Origin: Flavobacterium sp. UBA6135
Lineage (GTDB): Bacteria > Bacteroidota > Bacteroidia > Flavobacteriales > Flavobacteriaceae
DNA length: 64,000 bases
NCBI RefSeq assembly: GCF_002428305.1
Contig: NZ_DIVJ01000028.1
Coordinates: forward strand, 1 to 64,000
Direction of reading: 5' to 3'
In this document: positions 26,250-35,243 of the stretch, in pieces
Position numbering within the stretch: position 1 is the stretch's first letter
Layout of the letters: the number at the start of each line of letters is the position of its first letter
Position numbers and translations under genes: made by a program
The notes under the pieces: model-generated
Seen by the model: the letters and a program-made list of their open reading frames with translations, nothing else
Databases searched by the model: none
What the model was told of the DNA's origin: nothing

Positions 26250-26696
26250 TTAAAGAAAAATTGTTTTTTTAGTTAAATATTCCGTTCCTTGATATTTCCA
26301 ATCAACAGAAATGTCCCAACGACCGCCTACCAAGTTACTTTTAGGTATGAGCAAATGTGAACCGGAAAGGGAAATCGGAATTTCAAAATCCAGCTTTTGG
26401 TTAGACGGTCGATAAAAGGACACTTTTCCTGTAATGTTTTGATAATTCAACGATTCGGGAAAATGTATTTTCAATCCTTCTTCAAAGGTTTCAACTGTTA
26501 CTTTTTCTTTTAAATTGAGGTCATTTAATTCTTTCTCCATTTGTTTTTCAAAAACAAGTTCTTGTTTGTAATATTCCTCAACAACCAATTCATGATCATA
26601 GGTTGAGTCTGTCTGTACCTTGATTACAAAGTATAGAATGAATGAGATGAATAATACTATTGCAATTACGATTCCTGTTCCCCAATTGATTTTCAT
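26250..26696 (-). CDS. fixH: FixH family protein
   Basis: A 148-aa protein with one N-terminal membrane helix (IVIAIVLFISFILYFVIKV) and an extracytoplasmic beta domain with SGSHLLIPKSNLVGGRWDIS near the C-terminus, the usual FixH pattern. FixH/CcoH is needed for stability or assembly of the cbb3 oxidase. It lies between ccoG and the TauE/SafE-like gene in the same operon. Confidence 0.85.
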   Translation of the reverse strand: MKINWGTGIVIAIVLFISFILYFVIKVQTDSTYDHELVVEEYYKQELVFEKQMEKELNDLNLKEKVTVETFEEGLKIHFPESLNYQNITGKVSFYRPSNQKLDFEIPISLSGSHLLIPKSNLVGGRWDISVDWKYQGTEYLTKKTIFL

Positions 26697-26729
26697 TTTT
26701 TTAAGTTTTTTAGTAGCTGAGTTACTGTG

Positions 26730-28148
26730 TTAGTTAAAGCTTCTTGGTCCCATGAAATTTGTTGTAGCGGTTTCAATTAAATTCTCGCCGTCAAAAACTT
26801 CAATTTTTAATTTTATTTTATCACCTTCCAAATAAGCCGGATTGATTTCAATAAATAAGGTTCCTTTGGCAATGCCATCTGCTTTTACCTTTACTTTTGT
26901 CGCACCAACCACTTGAATTGTTCCTTTTGGTTCTAGTAACTTAAAGGTTACATTTTCAAATGTCTTGTTAGTTTTGTTTATAATCTTATAGGTATACACA
27001 TTACTAATGTTTTCACCTTTATGTTCAAAAAGTTGTCCGGGTAAACGAAGAATAGTTGCCTCAACATCATTCCTTAAGAACAACATTCCTATTAATACAC
27101 CAATCAATATGGTTAAAACGGCAGCATAACCTTTCATTCTATTGGTAAAAACAAATGGTTCTTTTTTTACGATTTCGTCTTCGCTTGCATAGCGTATTAA
27201 ACCTTTAGGAAGTCCGACACTTTCCATAATTGTATCACATTCATCAATACAGGCGGTACAGTTAATACACTCTAATTGTGTTCCGTTGCGAATGTCAATT
27301 CCGGTTGGACAAACGTGAACACATTGTTTACAATCTATACAATCACCTTTTCCAGTTGAAGCTCTGTCTTCCTGTTTATTGAATTTGGCTCGACCAATTT
27401 CTTTTTCACCTCGCACATAATCATAAGCTACATTTATGGATTTGTTATCCAATAAAACGCCTTGCATTCTCCCGTAAGGACAAGCGATTATACACACTTG
27501 TTCTCTAAACCAAGCAAAAATGAAATAAAAAACAGCTGTAAAAATAAGTAATGCTATCAAAGTACCGGAGTGCAAAGCGGGTCCTTCTTTAATCATGAGT
27601 AACAATCTGTCACTACTTACCAAATAGGCTAAAAAAACATTAGCAATCAAAAATGAAAAAATGAAAAACAGAATCCATTTGGATACTCTTTTCCTAATTT
27701 TTTCAGCATTCCATTCTTGTTTTTTTAATCTGATTTGTGCACCTCTATCACCATCAATCCAATACTCGATTCTACGAAACACCATCTCCATAAATATTGT
27801 TTGCGGACAAAACCAACCGCAAAATATACGTCCAAACGCAACTGTAAATAAAGCCAACCCCACTACCCCAATAATCATCGAAATTACAAACAAATGAAAA
27901 TCTTGTGGCCAAAATGGAAAACTGAAGATATTAAACCTTCGTTCCATTACATTAAACATCAAAAACTGGTGACCGTTTATCTTGATAAAAGGAGCCGCAA
28001 GTAAAAAAACAAGCAAAAAATAACTTAGTGTTTTTCTTTTATCATAAAAGGGGCCTTTGGGTTTTTTGGGAAAAATCCATGCTCTTTTACCTTCTTTACT
28101 GATGGTTCCTATAGTGTCTCTAAAACTCTCGTCTTGAACTTTTGACAT
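26730..28148 (-). CDS. ccoG: Cytochrome oxidase accessory ferredoxin CcoG/FixG
   Basis: A 472-aa membrane protein. It has about five helices (residues 40-340), two 4Fe-4S centres from C-x2-C-x2-C-x3-C-P (CIDCKQCVHVCP) and a second set CINCTACIDEC, then a C-terminal Ig-like FixG domain (about 370-470). The motif CGWFCPQTIFMEMVFRR in the second loop is typical. CcoG reduces Cu(II) to Cu(I) for cbb3 copper-site assembly. It is cotranscribed with ccoP and fixH. Confidence 0.94.
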   Translation of the reverse strand: MSKVQDESFRDTIGTISKEGKRAWIFPKKPKGPFYDKRKTLSYFLLVFLLAAPFIKINGHQFLMFNVMERRFNIFSFPFWPQDFHLFVISMIIGVVGLALFTVAFGRIFCGWFCPQTIFMEMVFRRIEYWIDGDRGAQIRLKKQEWNAEKIRKRVSKWILFFIFSFLIANVFLAYLVSSDRLLLMIKEGPALHSGTLIALLIFTAVFYFIFAWFREQVCIIACPYGRMQGVLLDNKSINVAYDYVRGEKEIGRAKFNKQEDRASTGKGDCIDCKQCVHVCPTGIDIRNGTQLECINCTACIDECDTIMESVGLPKGLIRYASEDEIVKKEPFVFTNRMKGYAAVLTILIGVLIGMLFLRNDVEATILRLPGQLFEHKGENISNVYTYKIINKTNKTFENVTFKLLEPKGTIQVVGATKVKVKADGIAKGTLFIEINPAYLEGDKIKLKIEVFDGENLIETATTNFMGPRSFN

Positions 28149-28204
28149 GGCTTTGGTACTATGTGACCAAATCCCGATTGCTCGGGATTTGGATTTAGTT
28201 TACT

Positions 28205-29140
28205 TTATTTTACTTCAACAGTTATTGCCGTAGAGTCAGTTACAGTTTCTGCTTTAGGTGTACTTTCGTCAACCCAAATTTCTCCTTCAGGAGCTTTTGC
28301 ATCAGGTGGATTGGTTCCTTGAAGTGACAAAATATAACTTGACACTTTTTGAATATCTGATGGTTTTATTTCAGTTTTCCAAGAAATCATCCCTTTCCCT
28401 TCTCTACCGCCTTCCATAATAGTATTAAATACCTCTTTAATTCCGCCTCCTAGAATCCAATGAGTATCTGTTAAGTTTGGTCCTATAGAACCTCCTCCAT
28501 CTGCTTTGTGACAAGCTATACATTTGGCGTCATAAATTGCTTTACCTTGTGCTAAAGATGCGGCATCTGTTAATAAGGTTACTTTATCTTTGTCCATTAA
28601 ATCAGGTGCCGTTAATTTGTATTTTTCAATTTCAGCTCGGGCAATTTCCATTTCCGTTTGAAATTCTTCTTCTTGCGTATAATCACCAATAACATGAAAA
28701 CGAATCATATATACAAAAGCAAATAAGATAGTGATATAGAATAAATTTACCCACCATGGTGGTAATACATTATCTAATTCTTTGATGCCATCATAATCAT
28801 GATCAAGCAAAACGTCGTGCTCTTCTTCTATTTCTTTTGAACGTGTTAATTTTTTCATTAAACCTTGATAAAACTTACCTTCAGTAAAGGGAATCTCTTG
28901 AGCTTCTTTTAGCTGTTTTTTCTGCTCTTCGGTTAATAGATGATAAGTAACATTATCAACGGCACTAACCACAATTTCAATGGCAATTAATAAAAATAGA
29001 AATACCACTAAAAAGAGACCTACCATTGGAAACTTTATAAATGCAGGTTGTTCACCTGAATCGATGAAATATTCCATTGCACCCAATACGATGGCAAAAA
29101 GCAACGGAACTCTAACATATGATGGAATTATTTTTTTCAT
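28205..29140 (-). CDS. ccoP: cbb3 oxidase subunit CcoP (cytochrome c subunit III)
   Basis: A 311-aa protein with an N-terminal membrane part (helices at about 9-26, 38-60 and 130-148) and one periplasmic cytochrome c domain. The single heme site C207-x2-C210-H211 (KCIACHKADGG) and the later Met ligand region near GGREGKGMISWK are visible. Proteobacterial CcoP has two c-type hemes; one is usual in Bacteroidota. It lies after ccoQ and before ccoG. Confidence 0.93.
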   Translation of the reverse strand: MKKIIPSYVRVPLLFAIVLGAMEYFIDSGEQPAFIKFPMVGLFLVVFLFLLIAIEIVVSAVDNVTYHLLTEEQKKQLKEAQEIPFTEGKFYQGLMKKLTRSKEIEEEHDVLLDHDYDGIKELDNVLPPWWVNLFYITILFAFVYMIRFHVIGDYTQEEEFQTEMEIARAEIEKYKLTAPDLMDKDKVTLLTDAASLAQGKAIYDAKCIACHKADGGGSIGPNLTDTHWILGGGIKEVFNTIMEGGREGKGMISWKTEIKPSDIQKVSSYILSLQGTNPPDAKAPEGEIWVDESTPKAETVTDSTAITVEVK

Positions 29141-29161
29141 TTTCTTAAAATATAAAAATTA

Positions 29162-29335
29162 CTATTTGTCTTCGTTTAATGGGATATCACTCAATTCTTT
29201 AATTCTATCTTTACTGTAGCTGAAAACCCATACCAACAACATAACAAAGAATAAAAAGAAGATACTCAAAGAGATTATTGGATATATTTCTATACCGGAA
29301 ATGGAATCCATATGGTGTTTAATAAACTTGAGCAT
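29162..29335 (-). CDS. ccoQ: cbb3 oxidase small subunit CcoQ
   Basis: A 57-aa protein read from ATG at 29333-29335 to TAG at 29162-29164. It starts two bases after the stop codon of ccoNO and ends 21 bp before ccoP. One hydrophobic helix covers residues 18-39 (including FFLFFVMLLVWVFSY), followed by a charged tail KDRIKELSDIPLNEDK. Size, single helix and place between ccoNO and ccoP fit CcoQ/FixQ, which stabilises the cbb3 complex. Confidence 0.88.
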   Translation of the reverse strand: MLKFIKHHMDSISGIEIYPIISLSIFFLFFVMLLVWVFSYSKDRIKELSDIPLNEDK

Positions 29336-29337
29336 AA

Positions 29338-31530
29338 CTATTTGTTTTGAACGGTTTCTTTTACTTTAATATCAGTTCCTAAACGCTGTAAATAAGCGAT
29401 TAAGGCTACAATCTCTCTGTCTTTCATTGGAACAAATTCATCTCCTCTGGTGGCAGCATTCTTTTTACTTTCTTCATATGATTTTACAAAATCAGGATCT
29501 GAATGTAAATTTTTCTCAATTTCAGCTGACTGAATTTCAATCGATTGACGTGCATTTTTAATGTCCTCATCAGAATATGGAACTCCAAGAGATGCCATCA
29601 CTTCCATTTTCTTTTCAATCATAGAATGATCCATTGCTTCGTTATCATACATCCATTTGTAACCCGGCATAATTGATCCTGGTGAAGTGCTTTGTGGATC
29701 CCACATGTGATTGAAATGCCAACTGTCGTTGTATTTAGCTCCAATCCTATGTAAATCAGGACCCGTACGTTTTGAACCCCATAAGAAAGGATGATCATAA
29801 ACATATTCACCAGCTTTTGAGTGATCGCCATAACGAACTACTTCAGAACGGAACGGACGAATCATTTGAGAGTGACATCCCACACAACCTTCACGAATGT
29901 ATAAATCTCTACCTTGTAATTCTAATGGTGAATAAGGCTTAACAGAGGCAATTGTTGGAATATTAGATTTCACTACTATAGTTGGAATAATTTGAATAAT
30001 ACCACCAATTAAAATCGCTACTAAAGATAAAATGGTAAATTGGATTGGTCTTCTTTCTAACCAAGCATGCCATTTTTCACCTTTCACTCTTTTTGGAGAA
30101 ATTACAGCTAAGGCTGGTGCTTCAGCTAATTCATCTTCTACTGTTGAGCCGGCAGAAACTGTTTTAACAACGTTATAAACTAATACAAGTAAACCGGCAA
30201 CATATAAAGTTCCCCCGATGGCACGCATCCAATACATTGGCATAATTTGCGTAACCGTTTCAAGGAAGTTACCATATACTAAAGTTCCGTCCGGATTGAA
30301 TTGTTTCCACATTGAAGCTTGAGTAAATCCGGCAACATAAAGAGGAAGAGCATATAAAATAATTCCTAACGTTCCAATCCAGAAATGGAAATTAGCTAAT
30401 TTTTCAGAATATAATTTGGTTTTGGTCATTCGAGGAATCAACCAATAAATCATACCAAAAGTCATAAATCCATTCCAAGCTAAAGCCCCAACGTGAACGT
30501 GAGCAATAATCCAATCGGTAAAGTGAGCTATAGCGTTTACATTTTTTAAAGAAAGCATCGGGCCTTCAAAAGTTGCCATACCATAACCTGTAATTGCAAC
30601 TACAAAAAATTTCAATACAGCATCCGTTCTAACTTTATCCCAAACACCTCTTAGGGTAAGAAGTCCGTTAATCATACCTCCCCAAGATGGAGCAATCAAC
30701 ATCACAGAGAAAACAACTCCTAAATTTTGAGCCCAATCCGGCAAAGCTGTATATAATAAATGGTGAGGTCCTGCCCAGATATAGATAAAAATCAATGACC
30801 AAAAGTGAATGATAGATAATCGGTAAGAATACACCGGACGATTGGCCACTTTAGGAACAAAATAATACATTAATCCCAAAAATGGTGTAGTTAAAAAGAA
30901 AGCGACGGCATTGTGACCATACCACCATTGCACCAAAGCATCTTGAACACCGGCATAAACCGAATAACTTTTTAGAGCGGAAACCGGAAGTGCTAAACTG
31001 TTAAAAATATGAAGGATAGCAACCGTAACAAAAGTAGCAATGTAAAACCAAATGGCCACATAAATATGACGTTCTCTACGTTTTAGAATGGTCATAATCA
31101 TATTAATACCAAATACCACCCAAATTAAAGCGATTGCAATATCGATTGGCCATTCTAATTCGGCATATTCCTTTGAAGATGTTATTCCTAATGGCAAGGT
31201 TATGGCTGCAGCTACAATAATAAATTGCCAACCCCAAAAGTTAATGTTACTCAATAAATCACTATACATCCTTGTTTTCAGCAATCGTTGCATTGAGTAA
31301 TATACTCCGGCAAAAATGGCATTTCCAACGAAAGCAAAAATTACAGCGTTGGTATGTAAAGGTCTTAATCTACCAAAACTTAACCAAGAAATTCCATCGG
31401 TTAAGTTGGGAAATAAAAACATGATGGCCAAAATAAGGCCTACTAACATTCCGACTACACCAAACAGGATACAGGCGTAGAGGAACTTCTTTACAATTTT
31501 GTTGTCGTAATAAAATTGTTGCATCTCCAT
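29338..31530 (-). CDS. ccoN: Fused cbb3 oxidase subunits I and II (CcoNO)
   Basis: A 730-aa fusion. Residues 1-480 are the heme-copper oxidase core CcoN with about 12 helices and the His ligands in IHFWSLIFIYIWAGPHHLLY and IIAHVHVGALAWNGF. After a linker, one further helix (about 500-520) and a cytochrome c domain form CcoO, with heme site CVGCH at 549-553 and SQMIRPFRSEVVRYG, the hallmark of CcoO. The CcoN-CcoO fusion is known in Bacteroidota. It is the catalytic subunit for high-affinity oxygen reduction; ccoS lies 2 bp upstream. Confidence 0.96.
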   Translation of the reverse strand: MEMQQFYYDNKIVKKFLYACILFGVVGMLVGLILAIMFLFPNLTDGISWLSFGRLRPLHTNAVIFAFVGNAIFAGVYYSMQRLLKTRMYSDLLSNINFWGWQFIIVAAAITLPLGITSSKEYAELEWPIDIAIALIWVVFGINMIMTILKRRERHIYVAIWFYIATFVTVAILHIFNSLALPVSALKSYSVYAGVQDALVQWWYGHNAVAFFLTTPFLGLMYYFVPKVANRPVYSYRLSIIHFWSLIFIYIWAGPHHLLYTALPDWAQNLGVVFSVMLIAPSWGGMINGLLTLRGVWDKVRTDAVLKFFVVAITGYGMATFEGPMLSLKNVNAIAHFTDWIIAHVHVGALAWNGFMTFGMIYWLIPRMTKTKLYSEKLANFHFWIGTLGIILYALPLYVAGFTQASMWKQFNPDGTLVYGNFLETVTQIMPMYWMRAIGGTLYVAGLLVLVYNVVKTVSAGSTVEDELAEAPALAVISPKRVKGEKWHAWLERRPIQFTILSLVAILIGGIIQIIPTIVVKSNIPTIASVKPYSPLELQGRDLYIREGCVGCHSQMIRPFRSEVVRYGDHSKAGEYVYDHPFLWGSKRTGPDLHRIGAKYNDSWHFNHMWDPQSTSPGSIMPGYKWMYDNEAMDHSMIEKKMEVMASLGVPYSDEDIKNARQSIEIQSAEIEKNLHSDPDFVKSYEESKKNAATRGDEFVPMKDREIVALIAYLQRLGTDIKVKETVQNK

Positions 31531-31532
31531 AA

Positions 31533-31727
31533 TTATACTTGTTTTTCTTTAATTGTTTGTATTGGTTTTTTGTTTGATTTGTTCTTGAGTTCATCGTCAA
31601 AAAGCATTCTGACAGATGGTGTGTAGTCATCATCATATTGCCCGCTTCTTACCGCTCTGATAAAAGCATAGAGAAAAAAAACGGCCACAATAATGCTGAT
31701 GGTGATTAAAATATAAATGACGCCCAT
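31533..31727 (-). CDS. ccoS: cbb3 oxidase assembly protein CcoS
   Basis: A 64-aa protein with one N-terminal helix (VIYILITISIIVAVFFLYAF), then AVRSGQYDDDYTPSVRMLFDDE, the typical CcoS pattern of a Gly-Gln-Tyr-Asp-Asp turn after the helix. CcoS is needed for cofactor insertion into the cbb3 oxidase. It is the first gene of the operon and is preceded by an Fnr box. Confidence 0.92.
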   Translation of the reverse strand: MGVIYILITISIIVAVFFLYAFIRAVRSGQYDDDYTPSVRMLFDDELKNKSNKKPIQTIKEKQV

Positions 31728-31745
31728 ACCTTAAATTTATGTTAA

Positions 31746-31788
31746 CAAAATTAGACTTACTCGATTTTATAAAATATGATAATTATCA
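31746..31788 (-). promoter_or_regulatory. Fnr-type box and promoter of the cbb3 operon
   Basis: TGATAATTATCA at 31777-31788 is a perfect palindrome. On the minus strand, TAATTTTG (31753-31746) is a full TAnnTTTG -7 element. Box centre to its G is 36.5 bp. The box overlaps the last codons of the upstream ATPase gene by three bases, so ccoS has its own regulated promoter. Confidence 0.85.
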
Positions 31789-34209
31789 TGCTAGAACATT
31801 TTTTGTTGCGGGTTGAAAGTTACGGGTTACGGGTTGCGAGCTTCGTGCATAAAAATTTGTCATAATTGTTACAAAACTTACTATAGTAATAGTGCTCAAT
31901 GGCATAATAATCGCTGCAACTAATGGTGATAAATTTCCTGTAACGGCATACGTTAATCCAACCACATTGTACGCTAATGAAAGTCCGAAACTCATATAAA
32001 TCGTTTTCATTGCTTTTTTAGAATAATTCATAAAAAATGCAATTTTTTGAAACTGAGAAGCATCTAAAATTCCATCGCAAGCGGGAGAAAAGACATTAAC
32101 ATTTTCTGAAATAGAAATTCCAATGTTACTTTGTGCCAAAGCTCCGGCATCGTTTAAACCATCGCCAATCATCATCACATTTTTACCTTGTTTTTGAAGT
32201 TCTTCGATATATTGAAGCTTTTGTTCCGGCTTTTGATTAAAAACCAAAGTTGTGTTTGAGGGAAGCATTTTCTCCAATATTTTTCGTTCACCGTCATTAT
32301 CACCGGATAAAATAATCAGGTCATACTTTTTTGATAATTGAAGAAATAACTGCTCTAAACCTTCTCGGTATTGGTTATTAAAAACGTAACTTCCTTTATA
32401 AACACCATTAATTTCTACATGCACTTTGGTTTTTTTATGTGTATTTTCGGTCATAGTTTTTAAAAACTGTGAAGAACCTAATTTAATGGAATTGCCATCG
32501 ATTTCGGCATGAATTCCTTTACCAATTATTTCTTCAAAATGAGTTGGAATAAGTCTAATTTGGTTGGGAATAAATTCATATAACCTTCTGCTCAACGGAT
32601 GATTGGAACCTCTCAAGGTATTGCTTAACAACTTTAAATCAAAATCATTTAAAGGAGTTCCTTCATAAGTAATAGCCGTTTTTTTATTGGTGGTAATAGT
32701 TCCTGTTTTATCAAAAACGATACTATCTACTTTGGCTAATTGTTCAATTACGATAGCGTTTTTTAGATAGAACTTTCGTTTACCTAAAATCCGTAACACA
32801 TTTCCCAAAGTAAATGGAGCCGTTAGAGCTAATGCACAAGGACAAGCCACAATCAAAATTGCAGTAAACACATTGAAAGCCGTATTGGTATCGATAAAAA
32901 TCCAATACAAAAAAGAAATAATGGCCAAACCAAGCAAAGCCGGTGTAAAATAACGACTTATTTTATCAGTGATTGTTTTGTGTTTGATTTCAATTTTCTT
33001 TTGAAAAACATCATTGCTCCACAATTGGGTTAAATAACTTTGTGAAACCGAAAAAAGGACTTCCATTTCGATAACTTTTCCTATTTGTTTTCCACCAGCG
33101 AAAATTTTGTCCCCTGATTTTTTTTCGATAGCAACGGCTTCTCCCGTTACAAAACTGTAATCGATGGCTGCTTTTTCAGAAATTAAAATCCCATCCACAG
33201 GAATCAATTCTTGATTTCTAATTAAGAGTCGATCGCCTTTTTGAATATCGTAGACTTGAACAGAAGTTTCTGAGCCATCGGCTAAAATCTTTGTTATTGC
33301 AATGGGAAAATAAGATTTATAATCCCTTTCAAAAGACAAAAAATCATAGGTTTTCTTTTGAAATAATTTACCCAAAAGCATAAAGAAAATCAGTCCGGTC
33401 ATGCTGTCAAAAAAACCCTGACCGTAATCAAAAACAATATCAACCGTACTTCTGATAAACATCACCACAATTCCTAACGCAATCGGAATATCGATATTGA
33501 GCATTCCGGATTTGATGCTTTTGTATGCCGAAACATAATAGCCTGTTGCCGAATAAAAAAAGGCAGGAAGCGAAATGGCAAATATCAACCAACGAAAAAA
33601 TCCACGGTATTCATTAATCCAGTATTCTTCTACTTCAAAATATTCGGGAAAAGAAAGCAACATGATGTTTCCGAAACAGAAGAAGGCAACTCCTATTTTG
33701 TAAATTAAACTTCGGTCAATGACTTTTTTGCCTTCATCAAAATTTTCTAAACTAATGTAAGGTTCATAACCAATGGAACAGAGAAGTTCCACAATTTTCT
33801 TGAGTGAAGTTTCTTCGGGATTGAATGTAATTCGAACTTTCTTCTCCGGAAAATTTACCTGCGAAGTGTTTATTCCTTGCTGAAGTTTCTGTAGATTTTC
33901 CAAAATCCAAATACACGAACTACAGTGAATATGAGGAATGTAGAGTGAAACAACATGAGTTGTATCCTCTTGGAATTCGAGAAGTTTTGTAACAATACTT
34001 TCATTGTCTAAAAAATCATATTTGCCTTTAATATCTTGTGGAGTTGCACCCGGAGATGCTTCAAAATCGTAATAACACGTTAAATCATTTTGACTGAAAA
34101 TTTCATAAACCGTCTTACAACCGTTACAACAGAAACTTTTCTCATCATAAATAATCTCTTCTTTTTTGTTGATTTCAATACCACAATGGAAACAATTTCC
34201 AATGTTCAT
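31786..34209 (-). CDS. ccoI: Copper-exporting P1B ATPase CcoI/FixI
   Basis: An 807-aa heavy-metal P-type ATPase. It has a zinc-ribbon-like N-terminus with C6-x2-C9 and a later CCNGC. The HMA domain carries CSSC at 96-99. CPC at 456-458 lies in the transport helix, with DKTGT phosphorylation site 500-504 and GDGLNDA at 682-688. It supplies copper to the periplasmic side for the cbb3 oxidase. The final 15 or so residues (QPVTRNFQPATKNVLA) are encoded by a GGGTTACGGGTTGCG-type degenerate repeat and are probably a late extension. An Fnr-type box lies upstream. Confidence 0.94.
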   Translation of the reverse strand: MNIGNCFHCGIEINKKEEIIYDEKSFCCNGCKTVYEIFSQNDLTCYYDFEASPGATPQDIKGKYDFLDNESIVTKLLEFQEDTTHVVSLYIPHIHCSSCIWILENLQKLQQGINTSQVNFPEKKVRITFNPEETSLKKIVELLCSIGYEPYISLENFDEGKKVIDRSLIYKIGVAFFCFGNIMLLSFPEYFEVEEYWINEYRGFFRWLIFAISLPAFFYSATGYYVSAYKSIKSGMLNIDIPIALGIVVMFIRSTVDIVFDYGQGFFDSMTGLIFFMLLGKLFQKKTYDFLSFERDYKSYFPIAITKILADGSETSVQVYDIQKGDRLLIRNQELIPVDGILISEKAAIDYSFVTGEAVAIEKKSGDKIFAGGKQIGKVIEMEVLFSVSQSYLTQLWSNDVFQKKIEIKHKTITDKISRYFTPALLGLAIISFLYWIFIDTNTAFNVFTAILIVACPCALALTAPFTLGNVLRILGKRKFYLKNAIVIEQLAKVDSIVFDKTGTITTNKKTAITYEGTPLNDFDLKLLSNTLRGSNHPLSRRLYEFIPNQIRLIPTHFEEIIGKGIHAEIDGNSIKLGSSQFLKTMTENTHKKTKVHVEINGVYKGSYVFNNQYREGLEQLFLQLSKKYDLIILSGDNDGERKILEKMLPSNTTLVFNQKPEQKLQYIEELQKQGKNVMMIGDGLNDAGALAQSNIGISISENVNVFSPACDGILDASQFQKIAFFMNYSKKAMKTIYMSFGLSLAYNVVGLTYAVTGNLSPLVAAIIMPLSTITIVSFVTIMTNFYARSSQPVTRNFQPATKNVLA

Positions 34210-34231
34210 AATTTGCTCATTTTACCTTTGA

Positions 34232-34274
34232 CAAAGGTCAAAAATGGTTGTAATTTAAAATATGATATTTGTCA
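34232..34274 (-). promoter_or_regulatory. Fnr-type box shared by ccoI and fnr
   Basis: TGATATTTGTCA at 34263-34274 (one mismatch in the second half-site). Toward ccoI, GACCTTTG (34239-34232) ends in the -7 TTTG, again with 36.5 bp from box centre to G. Toward fnr, TATCTTTG (34284-34291) is a full -7 element, but the box then lies between its -33 and -7 positions. That suggests activation of ccoI and repression of fnr. Confidence 0.75.
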
Positions 34275-34314
34275 TACTTTAATTATCTTTGTGGTTACCA
34301 ATAAAAAAACTCAA

Positions 34315-34995
34315 ATGAGTAAGTGTGAACAATGTATAGTAAGGGAATTTAGTTCGTTAAAAGCCCTAAACAAAGAGGAGCTGTTGAAAATGGCCAATTG
34401 TAAAACCTCTTATATCATAAAAAAAGGTGATCCTATTTTTGAGGAAGGAGAATCTGTGAATGGAATATACTGTATAAAAGATGGTATTTGTAAACTATCT
34501 AAGTTGAGTGCCAACGGAAAGGATCAAATTGTAAAATTAGTTAAGCCTGGTGAACTTTTAGGACAGCGTTCCATGATTAGTGATGAACCTGCTAATTTGA
34601 GTGCTGTTGCCTTAGAAGATATGGAGGTTTGTTTTATTCCAAAATCGGAAGTGCTTGGTTTCTTCAACCAAAACAATCAATTTTCTATGAATATGATGAA
34701 ATCGATTTGTGGTGATTTAAAGGACGCTGATGACCATATGGTATCAATGGCTCAGAAATCCGTTAAAGAAAGATTAGCTGAGACACTTATTTATTTAGAA
34801 GATACATTTGGTAAAAATCAAGACGGCTCACTTCATATTCAATTATCTCGTGAAGAATTAGCCGGAATGATTGGAACAGCAACAGAAAGCTGTATTCGAT
34901 TATTATCTGAATTCAACAAATCAGGTTTGGTAGAACTAACTGGAAAAAAAATCAGTATTTTAGATAAAAATAAATTGAAAAGAATGGCGGAGTAG
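34315..34995 (+). CDS. fnr: Crp/Fnr family transcription regulator
   Basis: A 226-aa regulator with a cyclic-nucleotide-binding-type beta roll (about 15-125), dimer helix and C-terminal winged helix (EELAGMIGTATESCIRLLSEF). In the recognition helix, Glu and Arg of the Fnr ExxxR pattern are kept. Cys4 and Cys7 (KCEQC) and Cys29 near the N-terminus could hold an iron-sulfur cluster as in Fnr, but the spacing differs from the E. coli protein. ATG at 34315 is preferred: a longer frame would read back through the promoter and the divergent ccoI gene. It is the likely activator of the four boxes in this window. Confidence 0.88.
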   Translation: MSKCEQCIVREFSSLKALNKEELLKMANCKTSYIIKKGDPIFEEGESVNGIYCIKDGICKLSKLSANGKDQIVKLVKPGELLGQRSMISDEPANLSAVALEDMEVCFIPKSEVLGFFNQNNQFSMNMMKSICGDLKDADDHMVSMAQKSVKERLAETLIYLEDTFGKNQDGSLHIQLSREELAGMIGTATESCIRLLSEFNKSGLVELTGKKISILDKNKLKRMAE

Positions 34996-35189
34996 GTACT
35001 GAACCTATTATCAAAGTTGCTATTTTTTTTTTTGAAAACTTTTTTCCTTTTCTGCCAAAAAAATTCTGACAGTATAATTTTCATGTCTTTTTGATTTTTT
35101 TATCATTTCACTTCTAATCTATTTAATGTAAACATTACAGTATAATGAAGTGAATCCGAATCCATATCAAATAATTTTAAAAAATACCG

Positions 35190-35224
35190 ATAAAAAAATG
35201 CCACTAGCAAAACTAATGGCACTT
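35190..35224 (-). terminator. Terminator after the T9SS starch-binding protein gene
   Basis: On the minus strand, TGCCATTAG and CTAGTGGCA pair with one mismatch, followed by seven T. It lies 20 bp beyond the stop codon. Confidence 0.75.
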
Positions 35225-35243
35225 TAAAAAACATAATTATTAA

